Part shown: in pieces, positions 1-10,249 of the stretch | Layout: every line of letters begins with the position of its first letter | Numbering within the stretch: the first letter of the stretch is position 1 | Assembly: GCA_949317995.1 (NCBI GenBank) | Contig: OX439045.1 | Span: 4,583,674-4,647,673 of the forward strand | Reading direction: 5' to 3' | DNA from: Acholoe squamosa | Taxonomy: Eukaryota; Annelida; Polychaeta; Phyllodocida; Polynoidae | DNA: 64,000 nt | The notes under the pieces: model-generated | The model's input: only the letters and a program-made list of their open reading frames with translations | Told to the model about the DNA's origin: nothing | Databases searched by the model: none | Made by a program: the position numbers and the translations under genes

Positions 1-393
1 AGGGCAATGATTTCACTATGCTCACCTATATAGTGTAGGCTCAACCTGTACAAGAACTTTCTTATGTCATTCCTGCCATTTGTCTGGGTAATATCAAAAG
101 CTTTGTCACTTGTGCAAATCATCTGTCACCCAAAAGTGGCTCCTAGGCCTCTATCATTCCGAGCATGGAAACCAGTTTTATGGAATATTATGTGTTTGGT
201 GTTAGCACACTCCATATGCATGGTTGTAGCAGTTTTGGTAGTTCAGAAGCAAGAGTCCATCTTGGATAATGCCAAAAGGAGTAAAGATTTATATATATCC
301 AAACCAAATAGGTTCGAATTCATGTACATTGCATTATAACCACTTGTTTCGGGGATATATTGCTTCATTTTGGTACAAGGGCAGTCATCTTAA

Positions 394-609
394 CCCTTTA
401 AGCGCGGCTGATGCATTGATACATCATGCCCATTGGTCGTCATGATGCACCAGTGAAGTGCTGGTCAGAATGCTTGCCAGCACTTCATTGGAGCATCATG
501 CGGACCCTAAGGGTAGATACTGCTAGCGAGCAGTCTCGCCAGCACTTCATTGGTGCATCATGAAGACCAATGGGCATGATGCCCTGCTGCATCAGCGGCC
601 TTTAAAGGG
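394..609. mobile_element. piggyBac-type MITE (foldback, about 216 bp)
   Basis: Seen: long inverted arms run inward from CCCTTTAA at the left end and TTAAAGGG at the right end. They share the blocks GGCTGATGC, CATGCCCATTGGTC, TCATGATGCACCA and GAAGTGCTGG with only small interruptions. The left flank is TTAA (390-393) and the right flank is TTTA (610-613). Known: piggyBac elements and their MITEs duplicate TTAA and often begin CCC. Inference: a non-autonomous piggyBac-like insertion whose right target copy has changed by one base. No coding sequence. Confidence 0.6.
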
Positions 610-1234
610 TTTAAAAGATTCCATGTTTACTTCCTTGAAACATTGACTTATGGATCATTTAGAGCATCCAATCATGATTTATGGTGAGTAAGGCTGCATC
701 TAAACATCAGGATTATCCATAATCATGAGATTAAAGTGAGGGTAATTTAATATTATAACTAAAAATAGGCTACATAGTAAATGGAAGTCATGGCTTGCCC
801 TCAGTACAGTCATAACAGGATTTCTGGGAAACAATAGGGCTGAGGACGTAGAGTGTGTGGATACACAGCTGCCACATATCAGAAACTCAAATGCAAGATG
901 TCATTGAAGATCCACTTTCTGCATCTTACTCCCCATTCTTTAAAAAAAGCCTGTGGCTCGGTAAGTGACATACATGGGATTCTAATTGGGACCTCCCAGA
1001 GATGGAAAAATGCTACTAAAGATAGTCGTTACCTTTTTTCTAGTAGGCTAGTAATGGGGTCTGATGTGGGATGAGCCCGAACATTGTGTACAAGAGACAG
1101 GCAAGTCAGTCCTGAACACGGGTCGTCGGGCACATTTATTACTTTTACTGTGTATTACTGAGTCAAAGGATGAATATTTCATTAAGATATGGATTTGTAA
1201 ATGGTAATGAAAAAAAAACAAAAAAAAACAGATT

Positions 1235-1520
1235 TTATGTGAAATCTGGTGTTATAAATATCGATACTGGAAAAGCCTGAGACCAATGCTTGTCAATAAA
1301 TGTGCTATTACGCATTGTGGGTAAGTAAACTAGTAAATTGAATGAGTTTACCTCAAAACCATGGATTATGGTAATGTATACTATTGGCCCCCTTGCCTCA
1401 GATATATAGACTGTGAGCACACATCCATCTTTATTGGTTAGTGTAGAGGATGACAAAAACATTGATGAAACAATGGTGCTGGAATGGGAGACTCTGATGA
1501 CACAATGAAACTGTCAATAG
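1235..1520 (+). repeat. Dispersed repeat family R, copy 1
   Basis: Shares ordered blocks with segments near 26180-26475, 51770-51950 and, inverted, 54120-54265. The common core is TTTATTGG, then GTG..AGTGACAA, then ACATT, then GACACAATGAAACTGTC. The copies are clearly related but diverged, and none has a coding frame in common. It may be a SINE or MITE; no polymerase III boxes or clean terminal repeats were recognised. Confidence 0.5.
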
Positions 1521-1560
1521 GTTGGCGGGAAAATGACACCAAAGAACTCCAAAGAACTCA

Positions 1561-1672
1561 GTTTCTCATTGAGTAGTGTGTTTCCTTGCAATATTATTTT
1601 TAGTATTTTTAGTATACATGCTAAAAATACTAAAAATAATATTGCAAGGAAACACACTACTCAATGAGAAAC
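1561..1672. repeat. Perfect 52-bp inverted repeat with 8-nt loop
   Basis: The arm at 1561-1612 is the exact reverse complement of 1621-1672, separated by TATACATG. All 52 positions pair. Such a structure can extrude as a cruciform or, if transcribed, form a long perfect hairpin. It overlaps no recognised gene and lies just after dispersed repeat R copy 1. Confidence 0.95.
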
Positions 1673-2501
1673 TTGGAAATTTATTCCCTAACAGACAAAT
1701 ATTGATGTTAAACCACTGCCCACATTCTATCTTCTCTTAAAATGAATCTTTAGTCCAATGGCAATCGGCTGCCTTGAACCTTGTCCTTAGCCTGACATTT
1801 AATGATTGATCCGATTCAGAACTCCACCTATTTTTGTGTAACTGCTTTGGCGGATATCATATCTGCAGTGCCACTATTTACATTTGTGTTGACACTTTAG
1901 TTCCCTTGTTAGCCATAGCAGAAGACATGACCCATATCCTGAGGGTATCTGAGAGTAATTACAATGGATGAATGAAGGAGTGTTTGGATCAGCCTTAGAA
2001 TTCTCATTCAACATGACTGTTATGACCAGGGAAGAATTAAAGGGCAAAATCTGCATGGAAAAATTACTATGCGCATCAGGGATAGCATTAGAGATTATGA
2101 GAGGAGCAGACCACTGATTGTATTATAAGTAGTGTTGCAACGTTAATCTTATGGCGTCAAAAATTGAGCTGTCGCCATAGGTACAGCATTGCGCTGCCCG
2201 TGAAATGGATGCAATGATATCTTTAATTTTGAGAAATGATACCCTTATTAGACCATGTGTTAGGTGCATATATACTGAGTCAGAGCCATTTTTCCATTTT
2301 TTCTTTTTTTGTTATATCTTCAGAGGAAAGTGTATACCCTTAAGAAAGTAATTGACCATAGTAGCACACATGTATAGTGCTTAGGTATAATAGTCTTGTG
2401 CAGCTAGGAAGTGAGTCACATAGAACATAGCCATGGAACTACAAATGTGGTACAGAGTTGGTATTCTATTGATTGGAGATTCCAGGATTGTACTAACAGC
2501 G

Positions 2502-2665
<164 letters not shown>

Positions 2666-2925
2666 ACACTTATCTTGTACTATGATATTTTGATACTCTG
2701 TATGAAACCTTCTTAACCTCATTCTTTCTTTTCTTAATTTTTATTAAACAAAAAATATATTTGTCTTCTATATCTATCCAAAAATCCCATCAACCCTTGC
2801 GATACCCAATCATAATAAAACAAAGTCCTATAACTATAATTAGGGTGGGTGGGGTTTTCTCTGAGCTGTGTATAGCTGAAATTAAGTAGGCTCACAGACC
2901 AGTATCCTCTTCCAGGAGGTTAATT

Positions 2926-3211
2926 TTGTGGAAAGGAATACACTGTATTATTTATGTAGATATTGATTTGAATTCATTGTTTATTTGTCTTGTCATTAAA
3001 TATCATTTGTGTACATTTTTCATTTTCTATTACTGTATTCAACTCATGGTCTGTTTGATTAGCAAATTCGGAGAGAAGAGGGGGCTGGTTTTCTCTTCTA
3101 TTAATTGTAGGAGCTTTGAAGACAAGTATAGTGAGGTATATAAGATATTTGCTTATGTGAGACCTGGCTAAAACCAGGGTCTCCTGAGGGTTTGATAAAT
3201 AAAGATGATAG
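2926..3211 (+). pseudogene. LINE-A endonuclease, 5' fragment (interrupted by element 1)
   Basis: The reading frame at 2926-3171 carries a motif of the N-terminal part of LINE endonucleases (…INCRSFEDKYSEV). After a shift of frame it continues into the conserved ETWL segment at about 3159-3170. The coding sense is then cut at 3211 by the LTR of element 1. When one copy of the 4-bp target duplication is discounted, the ETWL frame runs on at 20405 into the GGVGL segment of the same domain. This is therefore the left part of one non-LTR element, already frameshifted, split by a later insertion. The 5' limit of the LINE is not visible. Confidence 0.75.
3208..3211. repeat. Target-site duplication ATAG (left copy)
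   Basis: ATAG at 3208-3211 and again at 20405-20408 directly flanks the two LTRs of element 1. Four to six bases is the usual duplication size for Ty3-type integrases. Confidence 0.85.
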
Positions 3212-3887
3212 TGTCAACGAGTCCGTAAATGATGAATAAGGATGAATACAGACGAATCAGGAATCCAGTTTGATATCCACTTTATTCATAGAAGTCCACG
3301 AGGTATAGATGGTGATACAGTATAAAGGTGCCCAACAGTGTCCAAGCCTAGCCCTTGAGCCAAGGGCCTTGATCTCACGTGAGTGTGTGAGGTATGAAGT
3401 ATGAAGGTGGAAAGATGAGTGAGCTGCTCCCTCCACAGGTATTTGTAGTGGGAGCCGCTCACCCAGCTCATCCTAAAAATAGTATCAGGTGAGCTAAATA
3501 TAGTAACTGGGGAACTCCAGTGCAGGTATGTAGGGGGGATCCCAAACATAGCACTGGGGTTCACAGAGTTCAGTGTGGTTCTAAATATAGCTGCTGGGAA
3601 CTCCCGGTATGCTGTGAGCTGCTCATGATCAATGGGCATGTCCTCCAGCAGGAGGAGTTGTTTCTAAACATTGTCTGCTAGGAATTTCCAGCATGCAGCG
3701 AGCTGCTTGTGATTGACGGCGTATCCTCCAGTGGGAGGAGGCGGGGTCACTGAGTGCAGTTGACGCCGCCAGCCTTTGGTCTTTGGTATGGTTTGGCTTG
3801 TGGGTAGACTCGGACACTGGGTTACATGGTAGAGTCAAGGTGAAAAATAAATATGATAAGTACAATACCTATAACGGTCTACTGACA
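3212..3887 (-). repeat. Element 1 3' LTR
   Basis: In element orientation it starts TGTCAGTAGACC and ends CGTTGACA. It contains a poly(A) signal AATAAA (GAATAAAGTGG on the minus strand, near 3290), a CACGTG E-box near 3377, and three 10-bp boxes fitting the MEF2 consensus CTA(A/T)4TAG: 3473-3482, 3494-3503 and 3581-3590. Two imperfect units with a period of about 83 bp begin at 3581 and 3664, like retroviral U3 enhancer repeats. Sense-strand open frames of about 78 and 117 codons cover much of the LTR. The 117-codon frame is interrupted in the 5' LTR by the single LTR difference. Confidence 0.95.
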
Positions 3888-3899
3888 AATCCCCACATT
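3888..3899 (-). other. Element 1 polypurine tract
   Basis: On the minus strand the bases immediately before the 3' LTR read AATGTGGGGATT, a short purine-rich run in the position expected for the plus-strand primer. A 12-base copy of the LTR edge (GGTCTACTGACA) recurs at 3947-3958. Confidence 0.55.
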
Positions 3900-5075
3900 C
3901 CTACTCGATTCCACGCGAGGTTTTAAGGAGGAAGTTCATTAGAAAAGGTCTACTGACAATATGTTTGATGTGTAATAATAGGTATTACATCTTATCATTT
4001 AAGTTGAAAGTTTACAGTATTAAGGAGATATTTAATATTGGTTTTTGGTTGAACATGAATAATTTATAAACAGTACAAAACGAAATTGTGCCAAAGAGGT
4101 GTTGTTTGTAATTTTGACAAGAAGAATATGAAAAATTCAGGTCGTGGTAGGATACAAGGGCTGGATAATTTATCTAGCACTAAAGTTCACACAAGATAAA
4201 GGAAACGAAAACTATCCTAAAACATGCAGTTATTGGCTTTAAGGCAGACCTTGAGGTAGACAAGTTAATACTGAAGTTTGTTTCAGTACCGGTAGGCACT
4301 TATTATTTAGGTCTTGAGCCAATATACAATACAATATAATAAATAAAAACAGAGGTAAGGTAATTGATGGCTGGCGAGTCGATCAATCATTCCTTATAAT
4401 ACTGGTAAGGCTTAGGGAGTCTGAAGGCTTTTAGGTGATATGTTTAAGGAATTTTCTAAAAAAAAATTTTGGATTTTTGGTCTTTTATTTATCTGTAGAA
4501 GTTTCTGTTAATTTGTAGAAAGGTTTGTCTTAGTTAATGGAAAATTTAGCATGTTTAGCCTTCAGTCTACCTGGGGTTATCATTGGTTGAAAAGGACAAG
4601 GTTAATACAAAAAATAAATGGTGGCTCTGGCTGATATTTGGATTGGATCTCAGTTGATCCTGCAAAAATACTGGTTGCCAGTGCTTCCTTGTAAAATTTT
4701 TAGAAAAATATAAACTAGCTAAAACCCATAAATATTTGACATGGTTGGGTTTGAAAAGGTACAGTGTGAGAGAAAAAAAAGAACCTTATGGCATCTTAAG
4801 ATCACAAAAACCTGCTGCCTGGCTTGTGGTCTTCATAATGTTCTTGTAAAGGAAAATAAATGTAAAAATGCAGCGTGTTTTCATGGTTATGTATCATAGC
4901 CCTATACAAACAAGAAACACTGGCTTTAAAAATCAGTTGACTAGGCTGACTGAGTCAGTGTTCATAGTGTCCATGGGCGGTCGGCGAGTGAAGTGTGTCT
5001 CTACACTTTTAGTCCATAATTTTAAAGACAGTTTTTTTTAAAAATAAATAAAATAAATAAGGATGGTTATTGAAA
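3888..5075 (-). other. Non-coding 3' region of element 1
   Basis: About 1.2 kb between the accessory-exon stop (5076) and the 3' LTR. I see no substantial open frame or recognisable protein similarity on either strand. It is more AT-rich than the coding parts of the element. Confidence 0.5.
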
Positions 5076-5634
5076 TTATTTTCTCCTTCTATGGCGACTT
5101 TGGTTTGCAAGACCCTTTGGTGGTGGGTCTTGGTGGTTAAAGACATGTGGGTTGAGGGAGCGACCTAGTGAGGGTCTTCTCCTGGATCTGGATTTTTTGG
5201 TGTTGGGGACAAAGTTTACAATTTTGCTGAAATGCATTCTGCTAGGCTTGCCTGAGTCGGGCTGCAAATTCAGATCGGAACTGTATGCAGGGTCCATGTC
5301 TATTGGTTCTGCTGAGAGGGAGGTGTCAGAGTCACTGTCCTCCTCAGATGAAGCTTGGTATGTTTTGGGTAGGGGTCTCCAGACCTGGGTCGAGCCAATT
5401 GTTTTGAAAGTTTCTGGTCTATTGTCTTTGTTGATGCTGCATGGGCAGCTGTAGCTATACGTTAGGTGGGGACAATTTCTTCCCAGGGTGGCAAATCTAG
5501 TAGGTGGCCCTATTGGAGAGCAGACTCGTGTGCTCCAATGGGGCAGGCCGGTTGGTATGGGCGTGCCTGGTCTGCCACTATCTCCTGCTGGCCTGTCAAT
5601 GCGGTCTCCGCCTCCTCGATTAGGTCGTTGGCCT
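5076..5634 (-). CDS. Candidate spliced accessory exon with Arg-rich C-terminus
   Basis: On the minus strand a strong 3' splice site (pyrimidine tract of about 25 nt ending …TTTTTTTTCAATACAG) has its AG at 5636-5635. From 5634 one frame stays open for about 186 codons to a stop at 5076, with its first ATG only at 5297. Read by hand, the frame begins rich in Arg, Gly and Pro. It then has an acidic Ser patch (SSEEDSD) and ends with two basic clusters (SRSRRR and, at the terminus, SRHRRRK). No family is recognised. Retroviral Rev/Rex-like regulators are short, spliced and Arg-rich, so a nuclear RNA-binding role is one possibility, but this is inference. A 41-codon extension of an overlapping frame (see 5510-5878) shares the same exon start. 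Confidence 0.4.
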
Positions 5635-5878
5635 CTGTATTGAAAAAAAACAGAACAAGAGAAGGGGGATTTTTAGTTGTGGGGTCGATCACAGTGCATG
5701 GATTACAAGGCGACCAACAAAAATACCAAATTGACAGGTAAGGCAGTGAATTAGGCAGTGCATATTGATGTGCAGTGTCACCGGGCCGGTGTAGACTCAT
5801 GGCCAAATGTGAGCGGGAAACTGGAATATCCAGGGTCCAGGTTAGTTCTGCTGCGCGGCACGGGTAGCGCCACTGCAT
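5510..5878 (-). CDS. Small ORF overlapping the accessory exon (122 codons)
   Basis: Starts with ATG at 5878 and crosses the splice-acceptor sequence at 5636. Its last 40 or so residues (EANDLIEEAETAL…) look amphipathic and use the same bases as the Arg-rich frame in another phase. It could be a genuine overlapping reading frame or a chance ORF. No similarity is recognised, and codon use gives no firm answer by eye. Confidence 0.2.
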   Translation of the reverse strand: MQWRYPCRAAELTWTLDIPVSRSHLAMSLHRPGDTAHQYALPNSLPYLSIWYFCWSPCNPCTVIDPTTKNPPSLVLFFFNTEANDLIEEAETALTGQQEIVADQARPYQPACPIGAHESALQ

Positions 5879-6161
5879 GGGGACCTGTTCTTATTTAGTT
5901 CATGCGAAAAAACATTGGCTGGCGCCACTGAGCTGGCGTTTGTTCAGCGTTCGTGTAAGGACATGGTCAAATGGCATGGTCAATGGTGTAGACTTGCCAT
6001 GGACTCATTGGGTTCATGTGTAAGGGTTGTCTCAACTCTGGGTTAGGTGATTCTGGGTCCCAAAGGTGGGTTTGGTCGGCTGGAATTTTGAATTTTGATG
6101 ATGCGCTTTTTCGAAAAATAGGTAAAAAAAATTAACTTTATGCTCCCGTTTTGGATCCTGA

Positions 6162-6193
6162 TATAAAAAGGAGCGGAGGCTATTTTGGGATCA
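6162..6193 (+). promoter_or_regulatory. Antisense core promoter inside element 1 (TATA and initiator)
   Basis: TATAAAAAG starts at 6162 on the plus strand, opposite to element 1's genes. TCAGAA at 6191 places an initiator A at 6193, 31 bases after the first T of the TATA box, which is the classical spacing. No ATG occurs between 6193 and the ATG at 6289. Confidence 0.45.
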
Positions 6194-6288
6194 GAAGCGA
6201 CTGAAATTCAGCGAGGATAGAGCTGTACCAAAATCTGGCAGAAAACTTTCTTTTGCGCGAAAAAGGGAGACCAGAAAGACGGGGGAAC

Positions 6289-6582
6289 ATGATCATCCGT
6301 GCCCGGATAGCTGTTATGCCTTCGGGCGTAGTCTGTCTGGTCATCGTGGCCATCGGCTACAGTGGGTGAGTACTAACAGGGGAGACATATTTTGGAATTC
6401 TGAGGTGATGAGTAACTCGGAATCGTGCCGGTGGTTTGACGCTGTGCTATTTGTTTTCTGATTTTAGGATCCTCGTCTTGTGGGTGATCTTGGGCTGGAC
6501 TCCGGTGCCCTGTCACCAAGTTTGTGGCCCGTTTGACGGCCCGGAGGGTGGTTCCAGCGGACCCTGTTCTGTTCACTGTTAA
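6289..6582 (+). CDS. Candidate antisense spliced gene, 63-residue hydrophobic and Cys-containing peptide
   Basis: Exon 1 (about 6193-6365) holds the first ATG at 6289 in good context (A at -3). It ends at a consensus donor, GG|GTGAGT, at 6366. After a 102-bp intron with acceptor TTTTCTGATTTTAG, exon 2 begins at 6468 and the frame continues to TAA at 6580-6582. A further donor (GTATGT at 6592) and acceptor (TTTTTCCAG ending 6741) make a third exon plausible. The product would start with Arg residues, then carry about 30 strongly hydrophobic residues (signal peptide or membrane anchor). Its tail has four Cys in two CxxxC pairs. No family is recognised. It lies on the strand opposite gag-pol-env, in the region downstream of env. 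The splice model is by eye only. Confidence 0.35.
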
Positions 6583-7096
6583 GCGTGGACGGTATGTATA
6601 CCTTAATTATTCGTCGAATTGCGATAATTGTAATTTGTCTGTGGTCCGAATTAGATAAATTGAATTTGGGGATTGGCGTGGAATTTGGAAAATTATATGG
6701 CTAGTGGGTTCTAGAAAGCGGTTGTCGAATTGTTTTTCCAGGAATTGGTGCTTGGACAGGCGCTGGACGCTTGGCAAGGAACCAAGATGGGATAGGATGA
6801 TAGAGGAGGAAAAACCAGAAGGTGGCATGGCCTAATGCGATGGAGCGTGATTCTATGATTCTGTGATGAAGAACTGTGATAATCATTATACATGCCAGGA
6901 GCTTGATTCGCTGTGATTTAAATTAATAATACATTTGAGAAGTCCACCACCAGTTAGAAGTTATGTTGTTTGTTCTGGGCTTCTAAATTGGCATGGGCGG
7001 GCTTCCAAATTTCATGCGGGGTGGTATTGTTAGCTTGGGTCGAAAACAAGTCTAGTGATATTGTTAACACGTGCTTATGTTATTGTTTTGACGCAG

Positions 7097-7290
7097 ATAT
7101 TGAGTGCGGGTGTCCTGACTGACGTTAAGTTGTCATGCCAACGTGGGAAAAATGAAAGAGATCTGACGTTGGGGAGGCCGACGGCAGTGGTGAGACGCAG
7201 CGCCGGCGTTCTGACGCAGCGTTTGGCGGGGAACCAGACGCGACGTCAGAAACAAGATGGCGACGTCTCATCGTGCAGTGGGCCTTCACA
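7097..7290 (+). other. Possible further exon of the antisense transcript
   Basis: A pyrimidine-rich acceptor (TATTGTTTTGACGCAG, AG at 7095-7096) and a donor ACA|GTGAGT at 7291 bracket 194 bp on the plus strand. This is downstream of the antisense gene at 6289 and before the env stop. It carries no long coding frame of its own, so it would be untranslated or alternative sequence. Low certainty. Confidence 0.2.
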
Positions 7291-7474
7291 GTGAGTCGAA
7301 ATAACTGTGTTATTGTGGGTCGAAAAAGTGCTATGGTACTGGAGATGTTGTTAAAGGCTTTAATTGTGGGTGGGGTCGGGTTTTAGAGGTATTGAGGATG
7401 GGGATGATCCCCACATGAAGGTGTTAGATGGGGCTATCCGGTGGATTGGGCGACCGGGAGAGTCCATTACCAGG

Positions 7475-10249
7475 TTATATGGGGGGTGGCCGGCGGTTAA
7501 TTGATCCCCACATGAGGATCAAAGAGGTTTCTGATGGAAACTTACCGCTGGTTGATGTTGAGGGTGGTGTGAGCATCATCTCCGGTTGCCTGTACAGGTA
7601 TTTGTCTTTCTTTGGCTGATGCCGGAGTGGGGTGTACTTTGTGAGCTCAGCCGGGGAGTCATGGCGATCAGCCGGCCAGGACTCACAAGGTAGTTGTATG
7701 GCGGGGTCAGTGTCACTAGAGGCAAGTTGAAAATCGGGTTGTCCTTCTGAGGAGATGACCACTGTCATGTGGTGAGCTCCTTTTAAGACCCTGTACAGCG
7801 GTATTCTCCATAGAAGTGGTACCGGAGGATAGCGCTGCAGCGGGATCTGTCGGACTTGTCCCCCGATTATTGTCCTGATGTCAGACTTCCAATGGAGATC
7901 CAGGTGTCTGCCCAGGGGTGCCGTAAGGCGAGCTGGGGAGACTTTAGGGGCTGTGATGGTGGGGGCCCAGAGATTCTGTCCATAGATCATCTTGCCAACG
8001 GTGAAATCAAAGGTTTGACCATTAGCATGGATCTTGGCCACAATCGAAGGTGTCCTGTGGCTGTCCTGTTTGCAGTAGGGCCAGTGTCGCAGGCACCTCT
8101 TGGCGGTACTCCATGTGATGTACAGGAGGGTTGCTATTAAAATCCAGGTGAACATGTCCTGGTAGCGGTCGGGCGACTGTACAAAATCTAGATCGGTGTC
8201 TGGGGTCGTTTGTGGGGCTGGCCAGTTTTTGTTAGCCTGGCGTATCAGATCTTTAAAACGATCCCAACTCTCCGCATTAGCCATCTTGGGTGTTCGGGTT
8301 GCTGAGACTAATGTGATAAAGCGCGCCAATTGATTGACACGAAGATGGTTCTTAAGGGTTAATGCGCAGCAAAGTAGTGCCAGGAGGGGTGATACCAAAT
8401 GTATCCAGGGTGAGAACTGGAGGTGATATCCTAGATGCATCAGGGAGTTAGTGGACAGGAGGGCTGACTGGTCTTTAAGTCCCTGTGCGGCTCTTTTAAG
8501 GGTTAGGGTGTCTTGGAAGAGGGGTGCTATTTTTTGATTGTGTAGGTGTTTTAATTTTTCAAAATTGGGCAGGTGAAGGGTCTGGGTAGTGGTTGCCATG
8601 GTGATGCCGGAAACATTGGCTGGAGGTTGACCAAAATGTCGCCACAGTGGTAAATTGAAATAGGCCTTTGATATGGGTTCTAGGGTGAAATTTTGGGTGC
8701 AAGATAAATCAGAATTGGTTAAAATCATGCCGGCATTTTTAATGGAGCACAGGCATGGGACTGAGATGACTGAGTATGCTCTATTCTTAATTTTGACTTG
8801 GCCTGAATCTGTGCATTGGAGCATGGAAGTGGGATGGTCGGTTATTAATAGGAAGGTGCTGTGAGATAGGGGTTGGATAAGATTTGGTATGGGTGCTGCC
8901 ATGTGTGCTTTAAAACTGCAGGTATGGTGCACCGCCTCTGGTAGGTCTAAAAATAGGGATAGAGTGCATGTGGGGTGTGTGGCCGACAACAGAGGTAGGG
9001 GTAGGTTACAGCTGATAAGGTGGCCGAGGTCACACATATCCAGGTCAGCTTGTGTAAACTGTATGTAGTGTGAGTGGGTCCTGGACATGGCCAAGTAGCC
9101 GGGAAGTGGCTCCACCTGGGTGTGACCTACTGACTTAGTGTCGGAGGTGTCGAAAGGCACGGGGAAGGTTTCTATTCTAAATATAGAAAAGGTGCTTCCC
9201 CCTCTGGTTATGGGTACTGGTATGGTTATTAACAGGCTCGAGTTATGGCTCCAGTGCACATGTACTCGGCGCTGATAATAATAACTTATGGGTAGGCCTT
9301 CTAAAATAATGCCGTGGTGTGCCTCGTGCAGGAGGCTGGATAAATTGTTTAAACCTAAACTGAGGTCGTCTTGTGTGATGATGGATTGGGGTAGGGTGCC
9401 CTCAAGTAGATTATTAATGGTTAAGAGCAGATTTTCCAAGTCGCTTTGGAGGTCAATTAAAGACTCTATTTGAGAATTTGCTGCTGTGAATAACATGGAA
9501 TAGAAGGTGTCTTGTCTGGATTGGAGTTCTAATTTTAATAATATTGATGAGATGTTAGAATTTAAATGCTCTAAATTTCCGGAAATAAAAGATAGAGCAT
9601 CATCAGTGTCGTTTTGGAATTTTGAGAAGATGTTGACAGAATTGTAATTAAATTCCAAAATATTTAACAAGAAATGTGTGGCTAATTCTACCACGTGCAT
9701 TTTGGTGGCTAACTTTTTATCCAGGTCAGACATCTCAGAATTCAAAATATCAATTTCTGGTTGAGTCCCGAGGCCTATTGAAGCTCTTAAAATGTCACCA
9801 ATGACTTGGCCAGGGGCATTTCTGGCTTTTCTGACGTTTGGAGGTGAAATCAATTTTGACAAGGTTTTTAGTGTTGTTTTTGACTTGGAGAATAGGCTCT
9901 GTATCATGTTATCTAGGGCATGGGCTGTGTGCTTAATGTATTGGGGTGCATCAGTGCTGATGAGAGGGCTGAGTAGTTTTGGCTGACTTAGGTTCTGGTC
10001 AAAGGTCAAGTTAAGGCTGAAGGTCAATGGATAGTCCATGTAATTGGCTAGTAATGTTTGGGGTAACTTGGTAAACAGTGCGCCATAGTTGGGTCTGAAG
10101 ATGGTGTTCAGATTGTTGTCTGATGTTGAGGTGCAGCCGAGGAGCAGATGTAGGAATATACAGACTGCTAGGATGGCTGCTGCTCTAGAAAATGAGAAAA
10201 AAAAATTGAAAATTTTGAGGATTTTGAAAATTTTGATGGTGGGGTTCAC
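7475..10249 (-). CDS. env: Env-like glycoprotein ORF of element 1 (about 924 codons)
   Basis: A long open frame in env position. Residues about 10-38 form a hydrophobic leader. RKAR at about 140-143 is a possible furin site, followed by a Gly/Ile-rich stretch and heptad-like Asn/Leu-rich helices. Many N-x-S/T sites are present, with a membrane segment at about 617-632 and another at about 699-715. Roughly 200 residues follow the second segment, unusually long for an envelope tail. This layout resembles the F-like (baculovirus F/errantivirus) class of fusion proteins, but the assignment is by layout only. The frame has no in-frame ATG near its start: position 10249 is GTG and an in-frame stop lies just upstream. 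Translation therefore probably needs an AUG from a spliced leader exon. Such a protein would sit in the membrane of infected or particle-producing cells. I see no breaks. Confidence 0.65.
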   Translation of the reverse strand: MNPTIKIFKILKIFNFFFSFSRAAAILAVCIFLHLLLGCTSTSDNNLNTIFRPNYGALFTKLPQTLLANYMDYPLTFSLNLTFDQNLSQPKLLSPLISTDAPQYIKHTAHALDNMIQSLFSKSKTTLKTLSKLISPPNVRKARNAPGQVIGDILRASIGLGTQPEIDILNSEMSDLDKKLATKMHVVELATHFLLNILEFNYNSVNIFSKFQNDTDDALSFISGNLEHLNSNISSILLKLELQSRQDTFYSMLFTAANSQIESLIDLQSDLENLLLTINNLLEGTLPQSIITQDDLSLGLNNLSSLLHEAHHGIILEGLPISYYYQRRVHVHWSHNSSLLITIPVPITRGGSTFSIFRIETFPVPFDTSDTKSVGHTQVEPLPGYLAMSRTHSHYIQFTQADLDMCDLGHLISCNLPLPLLSATHPTCTLSLFLDLPEAVHHTCSFKAHMAAPIPNLIQPLSHSTFLLITDHPTSMLQCTDSGQVKIKNRAYSVISVPCLCSIKNAGMILTNSDLSCTQNFTLEPISKAYFNLPLWRHFGQPPANVSGITMATTTQTLHLPNFEKLKHLHNQKIAPLFQDTLTLKRAAQGLKDQSALLSTNSLMHLGYHLQFSPWIHLVSPLLALLCCALTLKNHLRVNQLARFITLVSATRTPKMANAESWDRFKDLIRQANKNWPAPQTTPDTDLDFVQSPDRYQDMFTWILIATLLYITWSTAKRCLRHWPYCKQDSHRTPSIVAKIHANGQTFDFTVGKMIYGQNLWAPTITAPKVSPARLTAPLGRHLDLHWKSDIRTIIGGQVRQIPLQRYPPVPLLWRIPLYRVLKGAHHMTVVISSEGQPDFQLASSDTDPAIQLPCESWPADRHDSPAELTKYTPLRHQPKKDKYLYRQPEMMLTPPSTSTSGKFPSETSLILMWGSINRRPPPI

